This document shows, piece by piece, positions 1 to 8,684 of a DNA stretch of 64,000 nucleotides. The stretch is taken from the NCBI GenBank assembly GCA_039984715.1, contig JBDWUA010000012.1, positions 186,001 to 250,000 on the forward strand. The letters run 5' to 3'. The DNA is from JABSSA01 sp039984715 (lineage in GTDB: Bacteria > Pseudomonadota > Alphaproteobacteria > Rhodobacterales > Rhodobacteraceae). The translations under genes were made by a program, and so were the position numbers. The notes beneath the pieces were generated by a model. The model made no database searches, was not told where the DNA came from, and saw nothing but the letters and a program-made list of their open reading frames with translations. Numbering within the stretch: the first letter of the stretch is position 1; every line of letters starts with the position of its first letter.

Positions 1-284
1 ATGGATAATGGACCGGACACAGTATCCTGCATCCCCTGCAACTTGCGCATCAGCGCGTTTTCTTCGGCCTCCATCCGCGCGGCATACTCGGCAATAGCGT
101 GCGCTGCATCTGTCGGGTGATAGCCTTCGGCCAAACGCTCGAACAATGGTCCACCGTGCTGTTTCTCTGCCCGACCGATACGACGTGACACAGTTGTATA
201 ATTCACACCCAGCGCGGCCCCAGCACCTGCCAAAGTTTTGCACCGGACCAGAGCCATTATGGTTTTTAGATCATCCCATTCCAT
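1..284 (-). CDS. LysR-type transcriptional regulator, N-terminal part (runs off the left edge)
   Basis: The open frame reads from an ATG at 284 to the window edge (94 codons) without a stop. Residues 1-65 form a LysR-type winged helix-turn-helix: it opens MEWDDLKTIMALVRCKTLAGA, continues with a typical recognition helix (NYTTVSRRIGRAEK) and ends the wing with PLFERL. An in-frame ATG at 293 is an alternative start. The effector-binding domain lies outside the window. It is divergent from the DUF1330 gene at 382 with about 100 bp between them, the usual arrangement for a LysR protein and its target. Function inferred from the HTH only. Confidence 0.85.
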   Translation of the reverse strand, partial: MEWDDLKTIMALVRCKTLAGAGAALGVNYTTVSRRIGRAEKQHGGPLFERLAEGYHPTDAAHAIAEYAARMEAEENALMRKLQGMQDTVSGPLS

Positions 285-381
285 GACATGCATAATTGCA
301 CACCGATCGCGCAATCACACGCGTTTTAGCACGCACGTTGGATGTATATTGTTCCGGTCAGTTATCTGGAAGGAACCAAAA

Positions 382-663
382 ATGATTTACGCCTTTGTAC
401 AAATCACGATCACTGACCCTGACACTATGGCAAAATACGCGGACCTTGCCGGGCCCGCGCTTCAGAAATACGGCGCGTCGCCCGTCGCGATGAGCAAAAC
501 ACCGACACGTTTGGAAGGCGATGCACCCGCACCATCGCGCGCCGTCCTTCTTGGCTTTCCAGACAGAGAGGCCGCCATGGGTTGGATCAACGATCCCGAA
601 TTGGCCGACGTCCACGCATTGCGCCGGGCCGCCGGTGACAGTGAAATCACCCTTATCGGATAG
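382..663 (+). CDS. DUF1330 family protein
   Basis: A 93-residue protein starting at MIYAFVQITITDPDTMAKY, which is the standard opening of the DUF1330 ferredoxin-like (dimeric alpha/beta barrel) family. Longer in-frame starts upstream (from 238) would run through the divergent promoter and are not needed. An AAGGAA ribosome-binding site precedes the ATG. No enzymatic activity is established for the family. The divergent LysR gene is a likely regulator. A second DUF1330 domain occurs in this window as the C-terminal half of the protein at 20678. Confidence 0.8.
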   Translation: MIYAFVQITITDPDTMAKYADLAGPALQKYGASPVAMSKTPTRLEGDAPAPSRAVLLGFPDREAAMGWINDPELADVHALRRAAGDSEITLIG

Positions 664-671
664 TCGCAAAA

Positions 672-694
672 AAGGCGGGTCAAAAACCCGCCTT
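672..694. terminator. Bidirectional intrinsic terminator between DUF1330 gene and metK
   Basis: Perfect 9-bp stem AAGGCGGGT / ACCCGCCTT with a 5-nt loop. Read on the minus strand it is followed by a T run, which fits termination of metK. Read on the plus strand it follows the DUF1330 stop by 8 nt. Confidence 0.8.
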
Positions 695-718
695 CTGAAA
701 AACCATTTCAAGCAAAAC

Positions 719-1900
719 TTAAACTGCGGCTTTGATCGCGTCCACCAAATCGGTGCGTTCCCAGCTAAATCCGCCATCATCACTAGGCGAGCGGCCGAAA
801 TGCCCATAGGCAGCCGTGCGCGCGTAAATGGGTTTGTTCATTCCCAGATGTTCGCGAATGCCACGTGGGGTCAAACTCATCGCTTCTGACACCGCTTTTT
901 CAATCGCGGCGTCGGGAACCTGACCTGATCCAAATGTGTCCGCATAGATCGACAATGGCTTGGACACGCCAATCGCATAGCTCAGCTGAATTGTGCAGCG
1001 TTTTGCCAACCCAGCCGCCACAACGTTCTTGGCCAGATACCGCGCCGCGTAAGCTGCTGACCGGTCAACCTTGGTTGGGTCTTTTCCTGAAAACGCGCCG
1101 CCACCGTGAGGGGCAGCACCACCATATGTGTCCACAATGATCTTACGCCCCGTAAGACCAGCATCGCCATCAGGTCCACCAATGACAAATTTGCCCGTTG
1201 GGTTTACGTGCCATTCGGTTTCGTCGGTCAACCACCCGTCCGGCAGTACCTCTGTAATATAAGGCGCAACGATTTCGCGGATCTGATTGGATGTCAGGCT
1301 TTCGTCGAGATGCTGTGTCGATAGAACCAAAGAGCTGATGCCAACAGGTTTACCGTCCCGATACTGAACAGACAGCTGTGACTTCGCATCCGGCCCAAGC
1401 ATCGCTGCTTCTCCGGATTTGCGGGCTTCGGCCAAACGGCGCAAAATAGCGTGCGCATACTGGATCGGAGCAGGCATAAGAGCAGGCGTTTCATCTGTGG
1501 CATAGCCAAACATGATGCCTTGATCACCCGCGCCTTCGTCTTTGTTGCCAGAGGCGTCAACGCCTTGCGCAATATGTGCAGATTGTTCGTGCAAAAGGTT
1601 CGTGATTTCGCAGGTATTCCAATGGAATTTTTCTTGCGTGTAACCGATGTCTTTGATGCAATCGCGCGCGATTTGTTCAACGCGCCCCATGTAATCACGC
1701 AGCTTATCTTGGTCAGACAAACCAACCTCACCACCGATGACAACACGATTGGTCGTGGCAAATGTTTCACATGCGACCCGTGCTTCGGGTTCTTCCGCAA
1801 GAAACGCGTCAAGAACAGCGTCGGAAATACGGTCGCAAACTTTATCTGGATGGCCTTCGGAAACGGATTCCGAGGTAAATGTGTAATTCTGTCGGGACAT
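719..1900 (-). CDS. metK: S-adenosylmethionine synthetase
   Basis: A 393-residue protein of full family length that makes S-adenosylmethionine from methionine and ATP in the cytoplasm. The N-terminal signature GHPDKVCDRISDAVLD, the GAGDQGIMFGYA motif and the glycine-rich GGGAFSGKDPTKVDRSAAY segment that carries catalytic lysine and arginine are all visible. It is the last gene of the minus-strand miaB-lnt cluster and has its own control: a SAM/SAH riboswitch sits directly in front of the start codon, and its 3' TGGAGCA strand serves as the ribosome-binding site. A terminator follows at 672-694. Confidence 0.97.
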   Translation of the reverse strand: MSRQNYTFTSESVSEGHPDKVCDRISDAVLDAFLAEEPEARVACETFATTNRVVIGGEVGLSDQDKLRDYMGRVEQIARDCIKDIGYTQEKFHWNTCEITNLLHEQSAHIAQGVDASGNKDEGAGDQGIMFGYATDETPALMPAPIQYAHAILRRLAEARKSGEAAMLGPDAKSQLSVQYRDGKPVGISSLVLSTQHLDESLTSNQIREIVAPYITEVLPDGWLTDETEWHVNPTGKFVIGGPDGDAGLTGRKIIVDTYGGAAPHGGGAFSGKDPTKVDRSAAYAARYLAKNVVAAGLAKRCTIQLSYAIGVSKPLSIYADTFGSGQVPDAAIEKAVSEAMSLTPRGIREHLGMNKPIYARTAAYGHFGRSPSDDGGFSWERTDLVDAIKAAV

Positions 1901-1903
1901 AAA

Positions 1904-1948
1904 TGCTCCAATGAATGTTACGCCGTCACGCCAGGAAGCCGTTGTGAC
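1904..1948 (-). promoter_or_regulatory. SAM/SAH riboswitch in the metK leader
   Basis: Read on the minus strand the leader contains GTCACAACGGCTTCCTGGCG, then TGACG, a short linker, AACATTCAT and TGGAGCA, ending 3 nt before the metK ATG. This matches the SAM/SAH riboswitch consensus known from Rhodobacterales metK leaders: a GTCAC/GTGAC stem with the CAACGGCTTCCTGGC core, and a pseudoknot using the bases of the Shine-Dalgarno. When SAM binds, the pseudoknot would hide the ribosome-binding site. Assignment is by motif recognition, not a covariance search. Confidence 0.93.
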
Positions 1949-1984
1949 AGATCACATTGTCACTAGGCGTCTCCCGTCGTGTGG

Positions 1985-3469
1985 TCAATCGCTTTCATCC
2001 CGCCTAGCGAGAAAAGGACGCAACAGAATGAGGATCGACGCCAAAATGATTACGCCATTTGCGGGCCAATCACCTGTGCGACTATACACGGTTGCTGGCA
2101 AAGGCATTGGCAGCAACGCATCAACAAACCCAGCCTCGTCCAAAGGCAAGCTGTCTAAAACCTGCCCATAGGGGCCAATCATCGCTGAAATCCCCGTGTT
2201 CGCAGCGCGTGCCATCGGCAAGCCCTGTTCGATCGACCGCATTCTTGCTTGAGCCAGATGTTGTTCCGGTCCGGCATCCACGCCAAACCAAGCATCATTC
2301 GTCAACTGCATCAGAAAATCAGGACGGCCTGTCCCGCGTAAATCCTGCGGGAACACCGCTTCGTAACAGATAAGCGGCAAGGCCAATCCCAAGCTGCCCA
2401 ATTCCATCAATTGAGGTCCCGGCCCCGGCGTGTATCCACCGTCCGAACGTTCCGCGAGCGCTGCAATACCCAAACGTTGGAACAGTTTTGGCAAAGGCAT
2501 GTATTCACCAAATGGCACCAAATGGTGTTTGTCGTAGATCTGGCGAACAGCGCCAACTTCGTCCAACAAAACTGCCGAATTATAATACCGTCCCTGATCG
2601 TCATCTCGCTGAACGCCCATGACGACGGGAACACCGCGCGATGATTGAGCCGCAAATTCGAATATGATCTCTGCATTCGAGAACAAATAAGGGATCGCAG
2701 TTTCCGGCCAGAGAACCAGATCAACCTGCCCCGGTGCCTCGGTAAAGCTCAATTGTCGGCGTACAAATTCCGGCCCCTTTTCAGGGTGCCACTTTTCATG
2801 CTGTGGCGCATTCGGTTGAACAATTCGCACGGTCTTGTCCGTCATTTGAAGCGGCGGTTTAGGCGCAAGGTAAAGCGTTGCGCCCAACCCAAGGCACAGC
2901 CCAATTCCCAAACAGGCCCGCGCCCACCCGCCAAACAAAAGTGCTACAAACAACAGCAGCGCGAAGGTCAGCCCTTGCGGGCCGATAATCGGCAAAAGCG
3001 ATTGGAACGGAGTATCAAGCAATGATTGTGCGAAGTTGCCCCACGGAAACCCCGTGAACACATAAGCACGCCCCAATTCAACCAATGTCCAAAACACCGC
3101 CAAAGCGATTGCACCACGTCGAAAGGCCAACAAAAAAGCCAACCCCCAAAACAGCGCCAACCCTGCCGCAAGAAAGAACAACGCAAAGGGGGCCATCCAC
3201 CCATGAACGGCCGCATCCACTTGGAAAGGTTCGACAATCCAACGCAGTGTCAATGCGAAGTACCCGACACCAATGGCCCAGCCCGTGAAAAAGGCATCCA
3301 ACCTGCTGCGGTTTTGACTCGCCATGAAAAATCCAACGGCCAACGGCACCAGAACCAAAATGCTCCAGTCAAAGGGCGCGTGTGCAAGGGCACCAACCGC
3401 GCCACCCAATGCAGCCAAAGCCAATCGCGGCGCAGTGGCTAAGTGTTTTTCAACAACAATTTCAGTCAT
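1985..3469 (-). CDS. lnt: Apolipoprotein N-acyltransferase
   Basis: Inner-membrane enzyme that adds the third acyl chain to lipoproteins. From the ATG at 3469 it has 494 residues; a TTG at 3490 is in frame but lies upstream of the natural family start. The N-terminal ~200 residues hold multiple membrane segments, followed by a periplasmic carbon-nitrogen hydrolase domain. The catalytic triad is visible: Glu256 (LVLWPETAIP), Lys314 (YDKHHLVPFGEY) and Cys368 (LICYEAVFP). A last membrane helix closes the protein. It sits between the EamA permease and metK, as part of the conserved corC-lnt-metK order. Confidence 0.96.
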   Translation of the reverse strand: MTEIVVEKHLATAPRLALAALGGAVGALAHAPFDWSILVLVPLAVGFFMASQNRSRLDAFFTGWAIGVGYFALTLRWIVEPFQVDAAVHGWMAPFALFFLAAGLALFWGLAFLLAFRRGAIALAVFWTLVELGRAYVFTGFPWGNFAQSLLDTPFQSLLPIIGPQGLTFALLLFVALLFGGWARACLGIGLCLGLGATLYLAPKPPLQMTDKTVRIVQPNAPQHEKWHPEKGPEFVRRQLSFTEAPGQVDLVLWPETAIPYLFSNAEIIFEFAAQSSRGVPVVMGVQRDDDQGRYYNSAVLLDEVGAVRQIYDKHHLVPFGEYMPLPKLFQRLGIAALAERSDGGYTPGPGPQLMELGSLGLALPLICYEAVFPQDLRGTGRPDFLMQLTNDAWFGVDAGPEQHLAQARMRSIEQGLPMARAANTGISAMIGPYGQVLDSLPLDEAGFVDALLPMPLPATVYSRTGDWPANGVIILASILILLRPFLARRDESD

Positions 3470-3529
3470 GGCCCACTTGATCCGTGTCAAGCGACAGGCA
3501 TGGGGAAGACAGTCATTCGGGTCAAGTCA

Positions 3530-4393
3530 CTATATCGCTTTAGTGCGTCGCAACGCCCACATGTTCGACGCCAGCAAAGCGGCAATGACTATGAACCCTC
3601 CCATTAGAGAAAAGCGGCCGGGATGTTCCCCAATGACCGCCCAAACCAATAGAGGCGCTAAAACAGATTCCAAAAGGATCAACAGCGACACTTCCGAAGA
3701 GGTTATGTATCGCGGACCCAAGGTCAATAAACAGGTCGCACATCCGATGAAAATGCCGTGCCCAAGAAACAATCGCCAATGATCAACAAACGCATCAGCC
3801 AATGGGTATAGCAACGCAATCAGAATTGCTGCGCCTAGATAGGCTATCGACACAGCGGGAACCATTGAGATGTCTTTCATCCGACGCGCCGCCGTCAACG
3901 CTGCCGCATAGGCAAAGGACACATACACTGCCCAGACATCACCTTTCCAAGACGCTCTTTCCGAGTCACCAGATCCATACGCGATGACAGCCAAGCCGCA
4001 CAAAACGACCCCCATCGTTACGGCAATCCGCTTGGACACGGGTTCGTTTAGTAAAATCCGGCTCCATATTGCGGCGAACATTGGCATGGATGCCAAAATA
4101 AACACGACGTTTGCTACGCTCGTTTGTGTGACAGCAAGAACAAACGCCGGTGACGTCGATCCCATAAGCAGCACATAAATGGCACCCGTCCATCCGGTAC
4201 GACGCAATGGCGCGAACGCATTGCCCCTTTGTGTACTCAGGACAAAGGCCAAAACGATCAGACCGGCCGTCAGACCCCGCCAAAATGCAATCGTCATGGG
4301 ATCTGTTTCAATCAATCGAACGAACAAGGAATCTGGCACAACGAACAGCACCCCCAATGTCGTAATGATCAACCCTTTGGTATGGTCATGCAT
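3530..4393 (-). CDS. EamA/RhaT-family DMT permease
   Basis: A 287-residue integral membrane protein with about ten hydrophobic helices in two EamA repeats, the standard drug/metabolite transporter build. Substrate cannot be predicted. It stands between corC and lnt, two genes usually adjacent in Rhodobacterales, with a 174-bp gap before it that contains a three-hairpin repeat. This suggests a later insertion into the operon. Downstream it is 60 bp from lnt and is probably co-transcribed with it. Confidence 0.88.
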   Translation of the reverse strand: MHDHTKGLIITTLGVLFVVPDSLFVRLIETDPMTIAFWRGLTAGLIVLAFVLSTQRGNAFAPLRRTGWTGAIYVLLMGSTSPAFVLAVTQTSVANVVFILASMPMFAAIWSRILLNEPVSKRIAVTMGVVLCGLAVIAYGSGDSERASWKGDVWAVYVSFAYAAALTAARRMKDISMVPAVSIAYLGAAILIALLYPLADAFVDHWRLFLGHGIFIGCATCLLTLGPRYITSSEVSLLILLESVLAPLLVWAVIGEHPGRFSLMGGFIVIAALLASNMWALRRTKAI

Positions 4394-4480
4394 TGCAGGC
4401 TTCCAGTCACCATCCGCTTTTTCATCGCACCCTACCCCGCATCAAATGAAAATACCGCACGATTTTCACACGTTCGGAGC

Positions 4481-4547
4481 GCGAGGCAGAGCCTCGCAAA
4501 CTGCGTGGCAACGCAATAATTCGAATGCGCGCATCTGCGCGCTCAAT
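4481..4547. repeat. Three-hairpin intergenic repeat, copy A
   Basis: Three hairpins in a row. The first is GCGAGGC-AGA-GCCTCGC, the second TGCGT-GGCA-ACGCA and the third GCGCGC-ATCT-GCGCGC, followed by TCAAT. The spacers are 4 nt and 11 nt. A second copy with the same spacers, the same CTGCGTGGC block and the same TCAAT end, but different first and third stems, lies at 42469-42535. It may be a REP-like element or a structured mRNA spacer. Confidence 0.7.
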
Positions 4548-4567
4548 GGGATCAAACCAATGAGAAG

Positions 4568-5455
4568 TTACTCTGCGGCTGTTCCACCATCCATACGCAC
4601 ACGAAGACGTTTTATACGGCGCGGATCAGCATCGATCACCTCAAAATCCGTTCCTTCGGGGTGGTGGATCACTTCACCGCGCGCCGGAACGCGCCCTGCC
4701 AGCATAAAGACAAGTCCACCCAGTGTGCCGATTTCTTCTGAATCGACATTCTCGTGTTGCGTCAAACTCTTGCCGATCTCTGCTTCGAACTCATCCAAAG
4801 GCGTTCGCGCAAAAGCCAAATAACATCCGGTGTCCTCGCGGGTGAACATATCACCTTCTTCTGCATCGTGTTCATCTTCGATTTCACCAATAACCTGTTC
4901 AATCAGGTCCTCGATTGTGACCAAGCCATCAACACCGCCATATTCATCAATGACCAAGGCCATGTGACGCCGTTCTGTTTGCATCTTTGTCAGCAACACA
5001 CCAATCGCCATGGACGGTGGCACAAACAACAAAGGCCGTAACATCGCGCTCAGATCAAACGGGCTATCGTCATTGGTGAACCCATGCTGCAATGCGATGT
5101 CTTTTAGGTGCGCAAAGCCGACTGGTTGGTCCAATGTTCCCTTGAACACAGGCACCCGCGTCAGGCCGCTTTTCTTGAAAACTTCCACCAGTTCATCAAG
5201 CGTTATTGTGTCAGGAACAGCCGTGATTTCCGCCTTGGGAATCGCGACGTCTTCAACACGCAATCGCCGCAGATTCACCATGCCATGCCCGTTTAACCGG
5301 GGTTCACGGTCAGGTGTTTCAGGGATGGCAGGGTTTGCCGGGCTAAACGCGCCAAAAACGCGCGCCAAAAAGCTGTTACTCGAAGGCTCCGTCACGGTGC
5401 CGGTCTCTGGCTGCGCGCTCTGCGCTGCACCAGACGAAGAATCTGAATCGCCCAT
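4568..5455 (-). CDS. corC: CorC/HlyC-family CBS-domain protein
   Basis: A 295-residue protein with a low-complexity N-terminus (~45 residues), a pair of CBS domains at about residues 65-190 (including VIDEYGGVDGLVTIEDLIEQVIGEIEDEHD, shown here only as the recognisable family core) and a C-terminal CorC_HlyC/transporter-associated domain (about 205-290). There is no DUF21 membrane part, so it is of the short CorC/YbeX type linked to magnesium/cobalt efflux and to ribosome/envelope housekeeping. It lies 41 bp after ybeY in the same orientation, the usual partner. Confidence 0.9.
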   Translation of the reverse strand: MGDSDSSSGAAQSAQPETGTVTEPSSNSFLARVFGAFSPANPAIPETPDREPRLNGHGMVNLRRLRVEDVAIPKAEITAVPDTITLDELVEVFKKSGLTRVPVFKGTLDQPVGFAHLKDIALQHGFTNDDSPFDLSAMLRPLLFVPPSMAIGVLLTKMQTERRHMALVIDEYGGVDGLVTIEDLIEQVIGEIEDEHDAEEGDMFTREDTGCYLAFARTPLDEFEAEIGKSLTQHENVDSEEIGTLGGLVFMLAGRVPARGEVIHHPEGTDFEVIDADPRRIKRLRVRMDGGTAAE

Positions 5456-5496
5456 CTATCCTTCATACAATACCGGGCCGAAATCGTGGCCCAAGT

Positions 5497-5958
5497 TCAA
5501 TATGGGTCTGCAATGCCCAATTTGCCAAGTATTTCGACCTCAATTTTCTCCATTTGATCTGCATCCGCTGCATTTATGTGATCATATCCAAGCAAATGCA
5601 GCGTTGCATGCACCAAAAGATGTGTCACATGCGCGATCAGTTGCTTATTCTGCGCTTCGGATTCTTGCTTGCAGGTGTCATAGGCGATGGCGATATCACC
5701 CAATTCTTCATCAGGTTGTACACCCGGCTCCAAATCGACGGACGGCCATGACAGAACATTTGTCGGCGTCGGCTTTTCCCGAAACTCGGAATTCAGCGCT
5801 GATATGCGGGCGTCATCGCAGGCCAGCACCACAACTTCGTGATCATTCGCTTGCAAATCCAGATGGTCAAGCGTTGCGGAAATCGCAACCGACGCCAAAC
5901 CTGTCAGACCAACGTCATTCCAACGTCCGTCTTCTATCACGACATCAAGACCGTTCAT
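5497..5958 (-). CDS. ybeY: Endoribonuclease YbeY (16S rRNA 3'-end maturation, quality control)
   Basis: A 153-residue protein carrying the zinc motif HxxxHxxxxxH (His117, His121, His127 in HATLHLLGYDH), the defining signature of YbeY. The NVLSWPS segment near residue 67 is also typical. It sits between phoH and corC, its conserved neighbours across proteobacteria, 54 bp after phoH. It acts on 16S rRNA processing and on defective 70S ribosomes in the cytoplasm. Confidence 0.96.
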   Translation of the reverse strand: MNGLDVVIEDGRWNDVGLTGLASVAISATLDHLDLQANDHEVVVLACDDARISALNSEFREKPTPTNVLSWPSVDLEPGVQPDEELGDIAIAYDTCKQESEAQNKQLIAHVTHLLVHATLHLLGYDHINAADADQMEKIEVEILGKLGIADPY

Positions 5959-6012
5959 GCCGGGCCCATTCTTCGCGCAGCGTTACGGCAAGCCTAATAA
6001 CCCGCATCACGA

Positions 6013-7026
6013 TCACGTATTTTCTTCGTCCGCGTCGTATGCCTGAATTATTCTGGCCACCAATGGATGTCGAACAACATCTTTGGCTGTGAAATAGCTA
6101 AAGCTAATCGACGGAATGTCTTCCAAAATTCGCTCAGCATCCTTGAGGCCAGATTGGACGCCACGCGGCAAATCGATTTGTGTTCGATCCCCGGTTATGA
6201 CCATTCGGCTGCCTTGACCCAGACGTGTCAGAAACATCTTCATCTGCATCGACGTGGCATTCTGGGCTTCATCCAGAACAACAAACGCACGCGCCAATGT
6301 GCGGCCCCGCATAAAGGCCAGAGGCGCAATTTCAATTTGCTTTTCTTCCAATAACTTGGCCAGTTGTTTGCCCGGAAGAAAATCGTTCAATGCATCATAC
6401 AAAGGCTGCATGTATGGGTCGACTTTTTCTTTCATGTCCCCGGGCAAAAACCCCAATCTTTCCCCAGCTTCGACAGCAGGACGAGACAGGATAATTTTAT
6501 CCACGTGGCCGGCAAGAAACATCGACACACCAACCGCAACCGCAAGATAGGTTTTACCCGTACCAGCAGGACCAATGCCAAAAGCCAGTTCATTGTCGAA
6601 CAACGCTTGGACATACGCTTTTTGCGCATCGGTTCGTGGTTCGACCAGCTTTTTGCGGGTTTTGATTTCCAATCGCCCACCGACATCCATTTCCATTTGA
6701 TCCACATCGCGCGTGTCAGTGTCGATCACTTCGCCACCCATGCGTAATTCCGCATCTACGTCAGCAGGTTCCACCGTTTTGCCGGTTTCCAACCGAAGAT
6801 ATAGCGCCTTAAGAACGTCTGATGCGCGGTTGGCCGTGTCCTCTTCGCCCAATATAGCCAGCGCATTGCCACGCCGCACGATTTGGATGCTCAAAGCAGA
6901 TTCGATTGCAGCAAGGTATTGGTCGTAAGGTCCACACAAATCGATCAGCAGCCGGTTGTCAGGAAACTCCAAAAGAACTTGTTTGGCAGCTTCGGCGGGG
7001 GACGTCGGTACTTTTGCTATGGTCAA
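6013..7026 (-). CDS. phoH: PhoH-like ATPase
   Basis: A 337-residue protein with a KH-like N-terminal region and a PhoH ATPase domain from about residue 125. Walker A is GPAGTGKT at 152-159 and Walker B is FVVLDEAQN at about 250. The start is a TTG at 7026, supported by an AGGAG ribosome-binding site about 10 nt upstream; no better ATG fits the family N-terminus. It is the usual partner of ybeY and probably works in RNA metabolism, although its exact substrate is unsettled in the family. A 16-bp palindrome lies 18 bp upstream of the start. Confidence 0.93.
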   Translation of the reverse strand: MTIAKVPTSPAEAAKQVLLEFPDNRLLIDLCGPYDQYLAAIESALSIQIVRRGNALAILGEEDTANRASDVLKALYLRLETGKTVEPADVDAELRMGGEVIDTDTRDVDQMEMDVGGRLEIKTRKKLVEPRTDAQKAYVQALFDNELAFGIGPAGTGKTYLAVAVGVSMFLAGHVDKIILSRPAVEAGERLGFLPGDMKEKVDPYMQPLYDALNDFLPGKQLAKLLEEKQIEIAPLAFMRGRTLARAFVVLDEAQNATSMQMKMFLTRLGQGSRMVITGDRTQIDLPRGVQSGLKDAERILEDIPSISFSYFTAKDVVRHPLVARIIQAYDADEENT

Positions 7027-7044
7027 TTCCTACTCCTGAGTCTG

Positions 7045-7060
7045 AACCTTACCTAAGGTT
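7045..7060. promoter_or_regulatory. 16-bp palindrome in the phoH leader
   Basis: AACCTTA-CC-TAAGGTT is a perfect inverted repeat lying 18 bp upstream of the phoH TTG start. It could be a protein operator or a small RNA hairpin next to the ribosome-binding site. No known factor is matched. Confidence 0.4.
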
Positions 7061-7235
7061 TGCAATTTATGTGGTTACAGGCAACGCCGAGTGATGCTTT
7101 TTCAACAAACTGAAACAAAAAGAGAAGACAGCCTTGGCCAGAATGCTTCAAAATAGGCAGTCCTTTGTGTGTTCCCTCATCCTTGACGGGAAATACACAC
7201 TGTCCTGAATGCGTGTTCGACAACGCGGTCCGGGT

Positions 7236-8537
7236 TTAAGCCAATCTACCAGCAAGGGAATTGGTACTGGATGCAACAATTTTGACCGGCGCAATTGTAC
7301 CGCGCGCAACAGGTGCGTCATCTACGTGTACGGCGTGCAAATATTCAGACTTTCCGCCCATTTGTCCTTCTAACCTGCCCGGTTTTTCAAACAGCACATT
7401 GACAGTTTTTCCAACCATATCGTCCTGCACTTGCCGTTGATGCTTTGTGATCAACGCTTGAAGCCGTTGCAGACGGTCATCCGCCTCGGCGGGATCAACC
7501 AATGCACGTTCAGCGGCCGGCGTCCCGGGGCGTGTCGAATATTTGAATGAATAGGCATAGCCGTATTTCACTTCTTCAACCAAATCGAGCGTGTCTTGAA
7601 AATCCGCCTCGGTTTCTTCTGGGAATCCCACGATGAAGTCGCCGGACATCAATATATCCGGGCGCGCCGCGCGGATGCGTTCGATCAGCCGAAGGTATTC
7701 TTCAGCGGTATGGCCACGGTTCATCCGCTTCAGTATTTTATCTGACCCGGCCTGCACAGGAAGGTGCAGATACGGCATGAGTTTGTCGCATTCCCCATGT
7801 GCTGCAATCAATGCGTCGTCCATGTCGCGGGGGTGCGATGTCGTGAAACGGATGCGTTCAAGCCCATCGATCTTTGCAAGATCCCAGATCAAGCCGGAAA
7901 GCCCTGCATCGTGGCCATGATATGCGTTGACGTTTTGCCCCAACAACGTGACTTCACGCACGCCGCGTTCAACCAAATCGCGCGCTTCGGTCATGATCTG
8001 CTGTGCCGGACGCGATACTTCTGCACCGCGCGTATAAGGCACAACGCAAAAGGCGCAAAACTTGTCACACCCTTCTTGCACGGTCAAAAACGCAGTTGGG
8101 CCCCGCGTGGCTTTCGGGCGCCGTTTGAGATGTTCGAACTTATCTTCTTCTGGAAAGTCTGTATCGAGCGCCTTCTCACCAGCCTGCGCCTTGGCTTCAA
8201 GCTCTGGCAAACGGTGATAGGATTGCGGCCCCACGACCAGATCGACCATCGGCTGACGCCGCATGATTTCTGGCCCTTCGGCTTGGGCCACACATCCGGC
8301 AACACCAATTTTCAGGTCCGGTTTGGCCGTCTTTAATCCTTTGAAACGCCCAAGCTCGGAATACACCTTTTCCGCAGCCTTTTCGCGAATGTGACAGGTG
8401 TTCAAAAGGATCATGTCCGCATCATCTGGTGATTGCGTTTGTTCATACCCGGACAAAGCTTCGGCCATGCGTTCGCTGTCATAGACGTTCATCTGGCAGC
8501 CGTAGGTCTTGATATAGAGCTTTTTCGGCGTGGACAT
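7236..8537 (-). CDS. miaB: tRNA-2-methylthio-N6-dimethylallyladenosine synthase
   Basis: A 433-residue radical-SAM methylthiotransferase that adds the methylthio group to i6A37 of tRNAs. The start chosen is the ATG at 8537, with a GGAGG site just upstream; a longer frame to 8636 overlaps the divergent promoter. The N-terminal UPF0004 cysteines appear in KTYGCQMN, LLNTCHIREKA and VAGCVAQ. The radical-SAM CxxxCxxC motif is in EGCDKFCAFCVVPYTRG, and the C-terminal ~65 residues match a TRAM domain. It is the first gene of the phoH-ybeY-corC cluster, with a 209-bp gap before phoH. Confidence 0.96.
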   Translation of the reverse strand: MSTPKKLYIKTYGCQMNVYDSERMAEALSGYEQTQSPDDADMILLNTCHIREKAAEKVYSELGRFKGLKTAKPDLKIGVAGCVAQAEGPEIMRRQPMVDLVVGPQSYHRLPELEAKAQAGEKALDTDFPEEDKFEHLKRRPKATRGPTAFLTVQEGCDKFCAFCVVPYTRGAEVSRPAQQIMTEARDLVERGVREVTLLGQNVNAYHGHDAGLSGLIWDLAKIDGLERIRFTTSHPRDMDDALIAAHGECDKLMPYLHLPVQAGSDKILKRMNRGHTAEEYLRLIERIRAARPDILMSGDFIVGFPEETEADFQDTLDLVEEVKYGYAYSFKYSTRPGTPAAERALVDPAEADDRLQRLQALITKHQRQVQDDMVGKTVNVLFEKPGRLEGQMGGKSEYLHAVHVDDAPVARGTIAPVKIVASSTNSLAGRLA

Positions 8538-8684
8538 TGCGCAGCCTCCGGGATTGATCAGTGCGGGCAGATAACAGGCCATAGCACCCCTTGCAATGGA
8601 GCCTTGGCCTGCGCCCATGTTCCGATATGCTAGCATTCAAACACGATACCGAATTCTACGTCAAAGCAAGGCAGTCGAGCGGGC

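Noticed and set aside
5010..6092. 360-codon plus-strand open frame opposite corC and ybeY
   Set aside because: It is antisense to two well-identified genes, spans their intergenic gap and has no family-like sequence or ribosome-binding site.
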